Source: Thiohalocapsa marina
GTDB lineage: Bacteria > Pseudomonadota > Gammaproteobacteria > Chromatiales > Chromatiaceae
Reading direction: 5' to 3'
Length of the DNA stretch: 64,000 nucleotides
Assembly: GCF_008632335.1 (NCBI RefSeq)
Contig: NZ_VWXX01000002.1
Span: 248,001 to 312,000, forward strand
Shown: positions 18,318-27,956 of the stretch, piece after piece
Numbering within the stretch: the first letter of the stretch is position 1
How the letters are laid out: the number at the start of each line of letters is the position of its first letter
Made by a program: the position numbers and the translations under genes
The notes under the pieces: model-generated
What the model saw: only the letters and a program-made list of their open reading frames with translations
Databases searched by the model: none
What the model was told of the DNA's origin: nothing

Positions 18318-18749
18318 ATGAAAGCAGTCTCCGGCACCGCGCTCGTCTTGACCCTGGTCCTCCTGAGCCCGCTGCCCGCGGTGGCCTCCGACGACGCCAT
18401 CGAGGCCATGCAGGACTATCTGGACTTCGCCAATTACGACGCCGGCATCATCACGCCCGAACAGCTCTCTGAAGATGTGTTTCGAAGCGTGCATTTCGTC
18501 GATACGCGGGATGCCGACCAGTTCGGCGCCGGCACCATCCCGGGGGCGGTCAACATCGAGTGGCGCCAGATCCTGCAGCGCCGCGACGAACTCCCAACCG
18601 AGCGCAAGGTCGTGCTGTTCTGCAACACCGGCAGCCTGTCCGCCCAGGCCACCTTCGCGCTGCGGGTCAGCGGCATGGATAACGCACTGGTGCTGCAGAC
18701 CGGCCTGAACGGCTGGCGGGAGCGCGCTGCCTACATGCCCGCCAACTGA
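18318..18749 (+). CDS. Exported rhodanese-like sulfurtransferase
   Basis: The 143-residue product has a signal peptide (about residues 1-23, ending PLPAVAS) and one rhodanese domain. The catalytic cysteine lies in VLFCNTGSLSAQA at about 106-118, preceded by the conserved VDTRDADQFGAGTIPGAVNI segment. It should act in the periplasm as a thiosulfate- or persulfide-handling sulfurtransferase, which suits a sulfur oxidiser. Its end overlaps the convergent menC gene by 19 bases. The ATG at 18318 was chosen because it begins the signal peptide. Confidence 0.88.
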   Translation: MKAVSGTALVLTLVLLSPLPAVASDDAIEAMQDYLDFANYDAGIITPEQLSEDVFRSVHFVDTRDADQFGAGTIPGAVNIEWRQILQRRDELPTERKVVLFCNTGSLSAQATFALRVSGMDNALVLQTGLNGWRERAAYMPAN

Positions 18750-19849
18750 TCCCCCGCCGGCCGCTCTGCCGAATCGTCCGCCTGCCATCGACCCGGGCGA
18801 AAGCCGCTGCCGGCGCTGTCCGGCAGGCGGACATGCCCCCGCGAGATCGCCGGCGCGGGCCCGAGGTCCGTCGCCAGCCAGTCCGCCGTGGCCAGCCCGT
18901 GGGCCAACGGGCTGCCGGTGGCGGCGGCCAGCTGAGCCGTGGCCCAGAGTCCGGCGGCGGATTCCACGATGCTGGTGAGCACCACCTCCCGAGCGCTCGC
19001 CCGGGCCGCCCTGGCCAGCCGCAGGGCCGGACGCAGGCCGCCGATGACTGCGGGCTTGAGCACCAGCCGCCGCACCGGGATGCTGTCGGCATCCATGGGA
19101 CGGGGCCGGTCGGCGAGGGATTCATCCAGCGCCAGCGAGAACGCGGCCTGCGCCTGCAGGGCGGCGAGCGCGGCGTCCGTCGGCTCGGCCAGGGGCTCCT
19201 CCAGCGCGTCCACCGGCAGCCCGTTCAGGCCGGCGACGACCGCGGCGGCGGTGTCGCCATCCCAGGCGCCGTTGGCGTCAAGCCGCAGGGTCACGCCCTC
19301 CGGCAGCCAATCTGCCGCCCGCCGCAGGCGCTCCAGTTCCTGTCCGTGGGGCGCGACACCCAGCTTGAGCTTCAGCACCTGCCAGCCCCGCGTGGCCACG
19401 GCATCGGCGGCCTGTTGCGGGGTCAGGGTCGCGGCTGCACCCAGCACCCCGTTGACGGCGATGCAATCGAGCGCATCGCCGGCGAGCAAGCGGCGCAGCG
19501 GCTGTCCGCCCAGGCGCGCCTGCAGGTCCAGCAGCGCGGTCTCGACGCCGCAATCCGCCGCCGGCGCCGGTGAACGACGGGGTTGAGCCAGCAGATCGAG
19601 CAGCGCGGCCGGCGCATTGCCGCCGGCCAGGCCGTCCGCCACCGCGAGCCAGTGGGCCAGTTGCCGTTGCGCCGCAGTCGCATCCTCGGTGCCCGCTGCG
19701 GGCAGCGGTGCGCAATCGCCGTAACCGGTCACGCCGTCAAGGCTCGCGCTGATCAGCCAGCCCTGGCGCGTGGTCAGCCTGCCCCGGGCGCTATGCCACG
19801 GGCGTCGCAGCGGCAGCCGATAGGGCGTGATCGCCAGGCCCAGGCTCAC
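18731..19849 (-). CDS. menC: o-Succinylbenzoate synthase (MenC)
   Basis: The 372-residue product is an enolase-superfamily enzyme that dehydrates SHCHC to o-succinylbenzoate in menaquinone synthesis. Visible are YGDCAPLP (about 35-42), the catalytic KLKLG (second lysine as base), LRLDANGAW and DALEEPL metal ligands, and a later VLKPAVIGG lysine. The GTG start at 19849 overlaps the menA stop as GTGA, indicating translational coupling. Longer frames running further upstream lie inside menA and show no family sequence. Confidence 0.93.
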   Translation of the reverse strand: MSLGLAITPYRLPLRRPWHSARGRLTTRQGWLISASLDGVTGYGDCAPLPAAGTEDATAAQRQLAHWLAVADGLAGGNAPAALLDLLAQPRRSPAPAADCGVETALLDLQARLGGQPLRRLLAGDALDCIAVNGVLGAAATLTPQQAADAVATRGWQVLKLKLGVAPHGQELERLRRAADWLPEGVTLRLDANGAWDGDTAAAVVAGLNGLPVDALEEPLAEPTDAALAALQAQAAFSLALDESLADRPRPMDADSIPVRRLVLKPAVIGGLRPALRLARAARASAREVVLTSIVESAAGLWATAQLAAATGSPLAHGLATADWLATDLGPAPAISRGHVRLPDSAGSGFRPGRWQADDSAERPAGDQLAGM

Positions 19850-20802
19850 CCGTGACCGAACAGGGCGTTCACCAAGGCGCTCATCAGCAGGCCGATGCCG
19901 TACAGCAGCACCAGCCAGACCTGGTACTGGGCGGTCTTGCCGAGCACCGGGTTCAGCGCCGTGCCCTGGGTGCCGCTGAACAGGCTGCGGATCAGCGACC
20001 AGGCCAGGGGCAGCGCCAGCAGCACCGGCCAGCTGAAGCCCGGCAGACCGCCGAACAGGATCAGCACCACAGGCAGCAGCAGCATCCCGGCGTACAGATA
20101 GCGGGCCGCGGGGCGGCCGAGCACATGGCACAGGGTGCGTCGGCCGGCGACGCGGTCGGTGTCGAAGTCGCGGTAGTTGTTCACGGTCAGCACCGCGGCG
20201 GCGGGCATGCCCAGGGCGATGCCCAGGGTGATGGCGCCGGCGGACAGGCTCAGGGTCTGCAGATAGTAGGTGCCGGCCACGGCAGCGATGCCGAAGAAGG
20301 CGAGCACGAACGTCTCGCCCAGTGGCCCGTAGGCAATGGGCCTGGGCCCGCTGGTATAGGCGTAGCCGGCGGCGATGGCGGTCAGCCCCAGCAGCAGGAT
20401 GGGCAGGCCGCCGCGCAGCACCAGCAGCAGGCCGAGCACGAAGCTGGCCAGAAAGGCCGCATGGGCGGCGCGTCGGACCTGGGCAGGCGTGAACCAGCCC
20501 TGGGCGGAGGCGCGCGGCGGCCCCAGCCGGTCGGCGGTGTCCGTGCCGCGCTCGAAGTCCACCGCGTCGTTGTGCAGATTGGTGCCCACCTGGATGCCGG
20601 CGGCCGCCAGCAGCGTGCCCAGGGCGGTGAAGAACGCCAGCTGGCCGCTGTCGGCAACGGCCAGCATCACCCCCGCCAGCACCGGCGCGACTGCCAGCAA
20701 CAGGGTCCTGGGTCGTCCCGCCTGGACCCAGCGGGCGATCCGGCCGGACGGGCTGGCGGGCGGCGAGCGATCGCCGACGGGTTCGGAATTGCCCATGAGC
20801 AT
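19846..20802 (-). CDS. menA: 1,4-Dihydroxy-2-naphthoate prenyltransferase (MenA)
   Basis: The 318-residue product is a UbiA-superfamily membrane prenyltransferase with about eight to nine helices. The first Asp-rich motif is GTNLHNDAVDFERGTD, followed by DRLGPPRA, and the second is NNYRDFDTDRVAGRRTL, both binding Mg-prenyl diphosphate. It attaches the isoprenoid tail to DHNA. The ATG at 20802 begins 5 bases after the menB stop; a second ATG is at 20796. It lies between menB and menC in one operon. Confidence 0.93.
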   Translation of the reverse strand: MLMGNSEPVGDRSPPASPSGRIARWVQAGRPRTLLLAVAPVLAGVMLAVADSGQLAFFTALGTLLAAAGIQVGTNLHNDAVDFERGTDTADRLGPPRASAQGWFTPAQVRRAAHAAFLASFVLGLLLVLRGGLPILLLGLTAIAAGYAYTSGPRPIAYGPLGETFVLAFFGIAAVAGTYYLQTLSLSAGAITLGIALGMPAAAVLTVNNYRDFDTDRVAGRRTLCHVLGRPAARYLYAGMLLLPVVLILFGGLPGFSWPVLLALPLAWSLIRSLFSGTQGTALNPVLGKTAQYQVWLVLLYGIGLLMSALVNALFGHG

Positions 20803-20806
20803 GTCT

Positions 20807-21658
<852 letters not shown>

Positions 21659-21765
21659 GGTTACCTCGATGAGCTTAGCCTTGGGACGCAGTAGTTTAAC
21701 GCAAATTAAGGCACCAGCCGCCAGCCGCCAGCCGCGGGTTCAGAGCCATGGCCTTATCAGCCACG

Positions 21766-21888
21766 TCATTCCGGCAGGATGCCGGAATCCAGTGCCAGGG
21801 AGGGGGCGTCGGCGGTGTCCAAAGGGTCGGAGGCAGACACGCGCCTGCCCTCCCTGGCATGGGTCCCGGCTTCCCGGCCGGGACGACA
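21766..21888. repeat. Dispersed repeat family R5 (two half-elements)
   Basis: The first half, GTCATTCCGGCAGGATGCCG with AATCCAGTGCCAGGGA after it, recurs reversed at 57208-57246. The second half, CTCCCTGGCATGGGTCCCGG with a TTCCCGGCCGGGACGA end, recurs reversed at 44544-44595. Both contain short hairpins (CCGGCAGGATGCCGG and CCCGGCTTCCCGGCCGGG). Confidence 0.75.
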
Positions 21889-21921
21889 CACCAACCAATG
21901 GTTGTGTAGGGCTGGTGGGTT

Positions 21922-22011
21922 GGGTAGCCGCGGTCGGGGGTCTCGATCGCACGGATGCGATCGTGAAGCCTCCAAGGATGGATTCACGGCGTCCCCCGAC
22001 CGCGGCTACCC
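21922..22011. repeat. Cruciform repeat family R2, copy 1
   Basis: Perfect 19-base arms (21922-21940 GGGTAGCCGCGGTCGGGGG, with complement at 21993-22011) enclose a conserved core with an inner hairpin CGATCGCA/TGCGATCG and the block GTGAAGCCTCCAAGGATGGA. Other copies lie at 27752-27873 (reversed) and 57377-57490. Confidence 0.9.
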
Positions 22012-22101
22012 GATCCAACAGCCCGCCAGTCTGCGCCAGCCGCCAACCGCAGGTTCAGAGCCATCGCCTTTGCTGTGACGCTGCGGTTCAGCGTCTTTGG
22101 C

Positions 22102-23964
22102 TCAGCGGCAGACATCCTGCGTCAGCGCAGCGCTGGCAACGCGCCCCCAGTAGGTCTGGTGAACGTGCCGGCTCAGGTCGGCATCGATGCGGATCTCCAC
22201 CAGCGCAGCCGTGGCATCACCCAGGGCCTGGTCGAGCTGGTCCGCATTCTGCACCAGCCGATGGCGGAGCCCGAAGGGCGCACACAGCGCCTTGAGATCG
22301 ACCTCCATGGGCGTGCGCCACAGACGCTCGAAGTCCGGCAGGCCATGCTGCGGCAGGTAGTCGAAGATGCGCCCACCGCCGTTGTTGATGACCAGGATCG
22401 GGCGCCGCAGCCGCGAGGCCTGGAGCAGGCCGCTCAAGTCGTGCAGCAGCGACAGGTCGCCGAGCAGCGCCCAGGTCGGCGGGCCGCCGCAGTCGAGTCC
22501 CGCCAGGGTCGACAACTGGCCGTCGATACCGCTGACCCCGCGATTGCCGTGCAGGTGCAGCGCATCGGCGCGGATGCCGGACCAGCAGTCGATCTGCCGT
22601 ATGGGCATCGAGTTGGCGCACAGCAAGGCCTCCCCCGCCGGAATCTGCGCCAGCAGCGCGCGGATGATGTGGCCCTCGCACCAGGGGGCATGTGCCAGCT
22701 GCTCCTTGGCGATGGCGGCCACGCGCTGATCGGCCGCCCGCCAGCGCTGTAGCCAGTCGCAGGGCGTGCCAGTCGGAGCGGTGTCCGGGCCGGTGTCTGG
22801 CGCGCTGTGCGGGGCCCTCTCCGCCAGGCCGCGGCAGAACCGGGTCGGCTCGACGCACAGCCGCCGGATCACGTCATGGCTCGGGTCCGACCAGCCGCCG
22901 GCGGCATCCACCAGCAGCGCCGGAATGCCCTGCAGCCACTGGCCCAGCCGCTTGGACACCGGCGCCCGGCCGAAACGCAGCACCCAGTCCGGGCGCAGCC
23001 CGTCCGCCGCCGCGTCATTGCGCAGCAGGGCGTCGTAGTGGCTGATGACCTCGGTCGCCTGCGGGCCGAAGCGCAGCCCGCTCAGTGGGTCCGCCAGCAA
23101 CGGCAGGCCCAGCCGCGCGGCGCAGCGGGCCAGGGCGTCGGGGAAGTCGGCGTCGAATCGCCCCGGCCCGCAGACGATGAGGCCCCGCCCCGGCGGCAGT
23201 CGCAGCAGTGCCGGCTCCAATGCCGACACCGAGCCCGGCACCGAGCCTGGCTCCGGCCTTTTGCGTAGCCATGTATCCGGGCCTGGGTTCGGGCCTGGAT
23301 CTGCCCCGGCATTCTGCGGCAGGGTGCCTGCCGGCCCCGGGGCGGTTGTCCAGGCGGCGTAGGATGGAGACGGCGGACAGTCGCCGCGCGGCACCAGGGG
23401 CTCGTCGAACGGCAGGTTGACATGCACCGGCCCCGGATGCGGCCCCAGGCTGATACTGCCGGCGCGCAGTCCCAGCGCGCGCAGGGCCTTGTGCGCATCG
23501 GCATCATCAAGTGGCAGGCCGGGGTCGTGGCACTCGCGGACGAAGGCGCCGAACAGCCGCGTCTGGTCGATGGTCTGATTCGCGCCCCAGTGGCGCAAAA
23601 GCGGTGGCCGGTCGGCGCTGAGCAGGACCAGCGGGATGCCGGCCTCGTGGGCCTCGATCACGGCGGGATACCAGTGGCTCGGTGCGCTGCCGGAGGTGGC
23701 CAGCACCGCCACCGGCCGACCCGTTGCCCGGGCCACGCCGAGGGCGAAAAAGGCGGCGCTGCGCTCGTCGACAATGGGCACCAGGCGCAACTGCGGCTGC
23801 CGCTGGGCGGCGATCACCAATGGCGTCGAGCGCGACCCCGGCGACAGCACCAGGGTGTCCATACCGGCGGTCGCGAGGCCGTCCAGCAGGGCAGCGCTCC
23901 AGCGCAGGTTGCGGCAACCGATGTCGTCGGCCGTGCCGGCGGGCCTGTGGGTGTGCTGAGTCAC
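22102..23964 (-). CDS. menD: SEPHCHC synthase (MenD)
   Basis: The 620-residue product is a thiamine-diphosphate enzyme joining 2-oxoglutarate and isochorismate, the first committed step of menaquinone synthesis. Visible are LVLSPGSRSTPLVIAA, ATSGSAPSHWYPAVIEA with the ThDP-activating region, and the cofactor-binding LLGDLSLLHDLSGLLQASRL with VINNGGGRIFDYLP. The GTG start at 23964 is set by the family N-terminus and lies 11 bases after the menF stop. Low-complexity PGPNPGPD repeats near the middle are a lineage-specific insert. Confidence 0.93.
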   Translation of the reverse strand: MTQHTHRPAGTADDIGCRNLRWSAALLDGLATAGMDTLVLSPGSRSTPLVIAAQRQPQLRLVPIVDERSAAFFALGVARATGRPVAVLATSGSAPSHWYPAVIEAHEAGIPLVLLSADRPPLLRHWGANQTIDQTRLFGAFVRECHDPGLPLDDADAHKALRALGLRAGSISLGPHPGPVHVNLPFDEPLVPRGDCPPSPSYAAWTTAPGPAGTLPQNAGADPGPNPGPDTWLRKRPEPGSVPGSVSALEPALLRLPPGRGLIVCGPGRFDADFPDALARCAARLGLPLLADPLSGLRFGPQATEVISHYDALLRNDAAADGLRPDWVLRFGRAPVSKRLGQWLQGIPALLVDAAGGWSDPSHDVIRRLCVEPTRFCRGLAERAPHSAPDTGPDTAPTGTPCDWLQRWRAADQRVAAIAKEQLAHAPWCEGHIIRALLAQIPAGEALLCANSMPIRQIDCWSGIRADALHLHGNRGVSGIDGQLSTLAGLDCGGPPTWALLGDLSLLHDLSGLLQASRLRRPILVINNGGGRIFDYLPQHGLPDFERLWRTPMEVDLKALCAPFGLRHRLVQNADQLDQALGDATAALVEIRIDADLSRHVHQTYWGRVASAALTQDVCR

Positions 23965-23974
23965 GTCGACTGGC

Positions 23975-25444
23975 TCACGCGTACTGCAGGGCGCTGAGCA
24001 TGGCGGTGAGCTTGGCCTCGGTCTCGTCCCACTCCGCGGCGGCATCCGAGCCGGCGACAATGCCGCAGCCGGCATAGAGCTCGGCGCGATTGGCGCAGAT
24101 GCGCGCGCAGCGCAGCAGCACCCACAGCTCGCCGCTGAGGTCGGGTTCGATCAGCCCGGCGGCACCGGTGTACCAGCCGCGATCGAAGGGTTCGCCCACC
24201 CGCAGCCACTCCTGCGCGCTGGCCCTGGGCTGGCCGTTGGTGGCCGGCGTCGGATGCAGCCGCTCGGCCAGGCGGAACAGGTCGCTGCCGGGCCGTGCGC
24301 GGGCCTCGATTGGGCTCCACAGGTGCTGGGCGTTGCTGAGCTGCATCACCTGCGGCGACGCCGGCGAGCGGATATCGTCGCAGCAGCCGCTCAGGGCCTC
24401 GCGGATGGCGTCGATGACGAAGCGATGCTCGCGCAGGTTCTTCTCGCTGTGCAGCAGTGCCCGGGCCAGCGCCTGATCGTCCTCGGCGGTCTGGGCCCGC
24501 GGCGCGGTGCCGGCGATGGCGTCCACCGCCACCTGGCCGCCGCCCTGGTGCATGCCCTGGCCCACGGTCTGGCTCAGCAGGCGCTCCGGCGTCGCCGCCA
24601 CGAAGCTCTTGCCGTGGCGCCGCAGGTTGATGATCTGGCACGACGGGAACAGGCAGCCCAGGGCGGCCAACAGCCGGCCGACGTCCAGATGACGCGGGCC
24701 GCTGATGTCCAGCCGGCGCGACAGCACCACCTTGTCCAGGCCGCCGCGGCGGATCTCCGCCAGGGCATCGGCCACCATGGTCGCCCAGCCGGCGCGGTTC
24801 GGCTCGGCAAACTCGCGCGTCAGCGGTGCCGGCATCAGGGGCCCGTCGATGGGGCCGTAGAGCTGCGGCACCAGGCGGTCCAGGGCGGCGTGCCAGCGGG
24901 CGGTGAGCTCCGCGCGCGCCACCGGCAGCGTGGCGGACAGCACCAGGGCTGCCTCGCCGTCGCGACTGCGCAGGCCGATCTCGGGTACCCACAGGATGGC
25001 GTTCGGCAGATGGTCCTCGATCTGCGGCACGGCGTCCGGGCTGGCGGCGAAGCCGAGCATGGCGAAGGCGTCGAAGCCGGTCTCGTCGGGGTCCTCGCGC
25101 CGCCACCGCCGGCGCAGCATGCGGGCGATGTCGCCCAGCCGCCGCAGCCGCTGCGGCCCGGCCGCCTCCCATTCCGCCGCATGGCCGTAGCCGGCGCTGA
25201 GGGTGCCGCGCTGGGCATGGGCAAACTGGAACTGGGCGCCGTCGAGCTGCGGCGCATGGGTCGGTCGGCGCGGCAGCGCCAGCACCAGCGACAGCAGCGG
25301 CCGCACCGCCGGATCGCCGTCGGTGGGGCAAACCGGTTGCGGTGCCGGCTCCGGCGTCGGCTCGACATCGGTTGGCGGCAGGCGGTCGAGCGCCTCGTCC
25401 AGCCGCGCCTTCAGGTACTGCAGGGTATCGATGGGGGCCAGCAT
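23975..25444 (-). CDS. menF: Isochorismate synthase (MenF type)
   Basis: The 489-residue product has the chorismate-binding fold of the MenF/EntC/TrpE group. The C-terminal half holds KVVLSRRLDI (catalytic lysine), SFVAATPERLL, AIAGTAPRA, HLWSPIEAR and LHPTPATNGQPR, and GWYTGAAGLIE, matching isochorismate synthases. It supplies isochorismate to MenD, whose gene starts 11 bases downstream. The N-terminus has a Pro-rich stretch (about 25-40) not usual for the family. Confidence 0.92.
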   Translation of the reverse strand: MLAPIDTLQYLKARLDEALDRLPPTDVEPTPEPAPQPVCPTDGDPAVRPLLSLVLALPRRPTHAPQLDGAQFQFAHAQRGTLSAGYGHAAEWEAAGPQRLRRLGDIARMLRRRWRREDPDETGFDAFAMLGFAASPDAVPQIEDHLPNAILWVPEIGLRSRDGEAALVLSATLPVARAELTARWHAALDRLVPQLYGPIDGPLMPAPLTREFAEPNRAGWATMVADALAEIRRGGLDKVVLSRRLDISGPRHLDVGRLLAALGCLFPSCQIINLRRHGKSFVAATPERLLSQTVGQGMHQGGGQVAVDAIAGTAPRAQTAEDDQALARALLHSEKNLREHRFVIDAIREALSGCCDDIRSPASPQVMQLSNAQHLWSPIEARARPGSDLFRLAERLHPTPATNGQPRASAQEWLRVGEPFDRGWYTGAAGLIEPDLSGELWVLLRCARICANRAELYAGCGIVAGSDAAAEWDETEAKLTAMLSALQYA

Positions 25445-25504
25445 GGTCAGGCGTAGGGGTGCTCCGGGCCAATCATCGGGGCGTGCGTGATGTCAGGCGC
25501 AGCT

Positions 25505-26554
25505 TCACTGGTCGGATGCGGCCGCCGCGCCCTGCCAGAAGGCATCGATGGCGGCGATGCACTGGGTCGGGCGCTCCCACTGGGGGATGCCCAGGGTCGG
25601 CTCCACGCGCACGGCCTGCCAGTTGTCGCGCCGGTTCAGCACCTCAGGCAGGCGGTCGAAGGTGACGTTGGCGTCGCGGTCATACAGCACCAGCACCGGC
25701 AGGTCGAGCCGGTCGTAGATCATCTCAACGGCGTTGCGCGTGAACAGCTGCCCCGCCAGGAAGCAGTAGGGCGCGTGCCGGGCGCCGGGCTGGTGCGAGG
25801 TGGCGTAGGCGTAGTCCACCAGTTCCTGCGGCGGCTCGCCGACATAGCTCTGGCGCAGGAAGTAGCGGATGCTGGGGCGCTTGGTCAGCAGTCGGTAGAG
25901 TCCCTGGCCGAGTCCGGGCAGCGTGAACACGCGATGCATGCGGTCGCCGACGCGGCCGGACGGCAGTCGGCGTTTGCTGAAGCCGGTGGGGGAGAGCAGT
26001 GTGAGGGTGCGGAACTGCTCAGGCGCGGCCAGCGCGGCGCGGCCGGCGAACTCGGAGCTGAGGGAGAAGGCGATGACGTCCGCCGGCTGCTGGACGATCT
26101 CGCTCAGGAAGGCGTTGATGGCGTCGGCGTAGAGTTCCGGCGTGTACTTGCGGTCGCTGCGATCGGAGAAGCCGAAGCCGGGCAGTTCCGGCGCGTAGAC
26201 CCGGCGCGTGTTGCGGTAGTGCTCGAACAGCGGCTTCATCTCGAACGCGCTGGGGGCGGCGTTGATGCTGTGGATCAGCACCAGCGGCCGGCCGTCTTCC
26301 GGGCCGTCGACATAGTAGCTGATGTCCTTCTGGTGCGCGGGCGCGAAGCGCTTGCGTGGCGCGTCGACGGCCGGCGGCAGTTCCAGCAGGCTGGCGCCCG
26401 CGGCAACGCCGGAAATGACTCCAGCGAGGGTGCTGGACAGGGCCGGCAACGGCACTGACCATGCCGGACCTTCGCCAAGGTCCCTGCGCTGGCCGTTGCC
26501 CAGACCGGTGCGGATGTCGAACGACGGTGACGTGACGGCGGCGTGCTGGTGCAT
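25505..26554 (-). CDS. Alpha/beta hydrolase with an altered nucleophile elbow
   Basis: The 349-residue product has an alpha/beta-hydrolase core from about residue 75 (LVLIHSINAAPSAFEM, then YAPELPGFGFSDRSDR). The nucleophile elbow reads AFSLSSEF at about 171-178, where Ser replaces the second glycine of the usual GxSxG. A C-terminal acid and histidine region (LVLYDRDANVTF) is less standard, and no obvious catalytic histidine is seen in the terminal IPQWERP segment. It sits 60 bases downstream-facing from menF on the same strand, so a MenH-like role is possible but not shown. The N-terminus (1-60) is not part of the fold and may be a membrane or targeting segment. Confidence 0.7.
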   Translation of the reverse strand: MHQHAAVTSPSFDIRTGLGNGQRRDLGEGPAWSVPLPALSSTLAGVISGVAAGASLLELPPAVDAPRKRFAPAHQKDISYYVDGPEDGRPLVLIHSINAAPSAFEMKPLFEHYRNTRRVYAPELPGFGFSDRSDRKYTPELYADAINAFLSEIVQQPADVIAFSLSSEFAGRAALAAPEQFRTLTLLSPTGFSKRRLPSGRVGDRMHRVFTLPGLGQGLYRLLTKRPSIRYFLRQSYVGEPPQELVDYAYATSHQPGARHAPYCFLAGQLFTRNAVEMIYDRLDLPVLVLYDRDANVTFDRLPEVLNRRDNWQAVRVEPTLGIPQWERPTQCIAAIDAFWQGAAAASDQ

Positions 26555-26726
26555 CTGGATGTCCTCAGTAACGGCTGATGGCAGGTCGGCGGAGTCCCGG
26601 ATCTCGTCCGGGCGATGGCCGGCGATGGTGATCCTGCGGTCGGTGGTGCCGGTCGGTCAGTTCAGGGTTCGGCCGACCAGCTGACTTGCCGGTGAACCGG
26701 ATTGACCAGCGAGCCTGTAAGGGAAC

Positions 26727-26777
26727 CGCTGATTTTTGGCCTGGATCGGATCAGGGAGGCCAGTAAATCAGTATCTC
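26727..26777 (-). repeat. Partial R1 repeat, copy D
   Basis: Only the end hairpin is present: CTGATTTTTGGCC and GGCCAGTAAATCAG are near-complementary across about 50 bases, with a 20-base insert (TGGATCGGATCAGG) in the loop relative to other copies. Confidence 0.65.
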
Positions 26778-26787
26778 TAAGGCCGGC

Positions 26788-27471
26788 TCAGGGCACTTCG
26801 ACCTGGATCAGGACCTCGTTGCGGCGCAGAAACCAGGGAACGAAGGCGGTATTGTACCGCGCAAAGACGGGCGTGCCGACGGGAACGAGTCGGGCGACGT
26901 GCAGGTGTTCGAGCAATTCGTCCGCTTTCTCGCGGAAACGTTCTTCGCTCCAGTTGCCGCGGTAGCGCAGCGCGGCTACCCGGCCGGGCTCGAGCCGGCG
27001 CAGCCGGACCTGTTCGTCCAGCGGCCTGGGCAGCATCGGCAGCCGATATTCCTTGGGCAGCGCGAAGCGGAATAGCCAGCGTTGTGCGGTGGGGTCGTCG
27101 GCGGATTCACGGGCCGGGCGCTGGTCCTGCGCCTGAGCCTGAGTCGGGGCCGGTCGATCGATGGTCGTGTTCGTGTCCAGCGGGTGCTGCAGCCGTTGCT
27201 GCATTACCGGCGCGATCATGGGCAGGCGGCGGCCGCCGACGTTGTTGCCTTGCACATAATCGACCAGGCGGCGGAAGGCGGGGTCGCTGGCCTGGGCGAA
27301 GTCTGCGGTCACTTCGGTCTCGGCGACGATGTAGGGGGCGTAGTCGCGCAGTTCGAAGCCGTCGGGCGTATCGACGATCTGGTGGCGTGGCTCGTCGATG
27401 GTCAGCAGGGCCATCGCCAGCAGGACGAGGGGGATCAGTGCGGCGGCGAGGTACAGGTATTTGCGTTTCAT
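26788..27471 (-). CDS. SOUL-family haem-binding protein, membrane anchored
   Basis: The 227-residue product has a single N-terminal helix (about 4-25, LYLAAALIPLVLLAMALL) and a SOUL domain (about 35-225) with FELRDYAPYIVAETEV, a NVGGRRLPMIAPV turn and RYNTAFVPWFLRRNEVLI at the end. Bacterial SOUL proteins bind haem or related ligands in the periplasm or at the membrane; the role is not defined. An insert rich in Gln/Ala/Pro (TQAQAQDQRPARESADD) interrupts the domain. The ATG at 27471 starts the membrane segment; longer starts up to 27555 are open. Confidence 0.82.
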   Translation of the reverse strand: MKRKYLYLAAALIPLVLLAMALLTIDEPRHQIVDTPDGFELRDYAPYIVAETEVTADFAQASDPAFRRLVDYVQGNNVGGRRLPMIAPVMQQRLQHPLDTNTTIDRPAPTQAQAQDQRPARESADDPTAQRWLFRFALPKEYRLPMLPRPLDEQVRLRRLEPGRVAALRYRGNWSEERFREKADELLEHLHVARLVPVGTPVFARYNTAFVPWFLRRNEVLIQVEVP

Positions 27472-27620
27472 CGGGGCGGTGCCGGTGTCGGGGCCGTCGG
27501 TGAGTATCCTGCATTCAACCATGGCAGCGCGGCTGTGCGCGTTGTCGTTGGTCAACGGATCGCCGGCAGCGTGCTACCATCTGGTCCCTGGCCGGACGCG
27601 GCCAGTGTGGTTTGGCTAGC

Positions 27621-27739
27621 CTGTTGGCTGTTGGCTGTTGGCTGTTGGCTGTTGGCTGTTGGCTGTTGGCTGTTGGCTGTTGGCTGTTGGCTGTTGGCTG
27701 GTGGCTGGTGGCTGGTGGCTGGTGGCTGGTGGCTGGTGG
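27621..27739. repeat. Heptanucleotide tandem array, 17 units
   Basis: Eleven perfect CTGTTGG units (27621-27697) are followed by six perfect CTGGTGG units (27698-27739). The array is intergenic, between the SOUL gene and the R2 copy. No spacers are present, so it is not a CRISPR. Confidence 0.97.
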
Positions 27740-27751
27740 CTTTGCTCGAGC

Positions 27752-27873
27752 GCGGCCTGAGCGGCTTGGGTGGCGGCGGTCTGGGGACGCCGTGAATACA
27801 TCCCTGTAGGCTTCGCGATCGCATCCCTGCGATCGAGACCCCAGACCGCCGCCACCCAACCCCCTCAGGCCGC
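27752..27873. repeat. Cruciform repeat family R2, copy 2
   Basis: Perfect 21-base arms at 27766-27786 (starting TTGGGTGGCGGCGGTCTGGG) and 27839-27859 are extended by perfect 10-base outer arms GCGGCCTGAG (27752-27761) and CTCAGGCCGC (27864-27873). The core is the reverse complement of the copy 1 core, with inner hairpin CGATCGCA/TGCGATCG. Confidence 0.9.
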
Positions 27874-27956
27874 TGCAGGTTGCTCCGGATGCTGCACGTG
27901 GCTCAGGGCGTCGTACCTGGCAGCAGGTTGTTCGGCGACAGCAGGCCGTATCCGTA

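Larger units (their letters stand above)
21659..22101. other. Repeat-filled gap inside the men cluster
   Basis: The gap has no supportable gene. It holds two copies of a direct repeat (CGCGGGTTCAGAGCCATGGC near 21736 and a variant near 22047), family R5 segments (21766-21888) and the R2 cruciform (21922-22011). The menBAC promoter should be near 21660-21720, where CAAATTAAGG-rich AT sequence is seen, but no clear promoter pair can be set. Confidence 0.6.

Noticed and set aside
27621-27739. CRISPR array
   Set aside because: Contiguous 7-base units with no spacers and no cas genes nearby.
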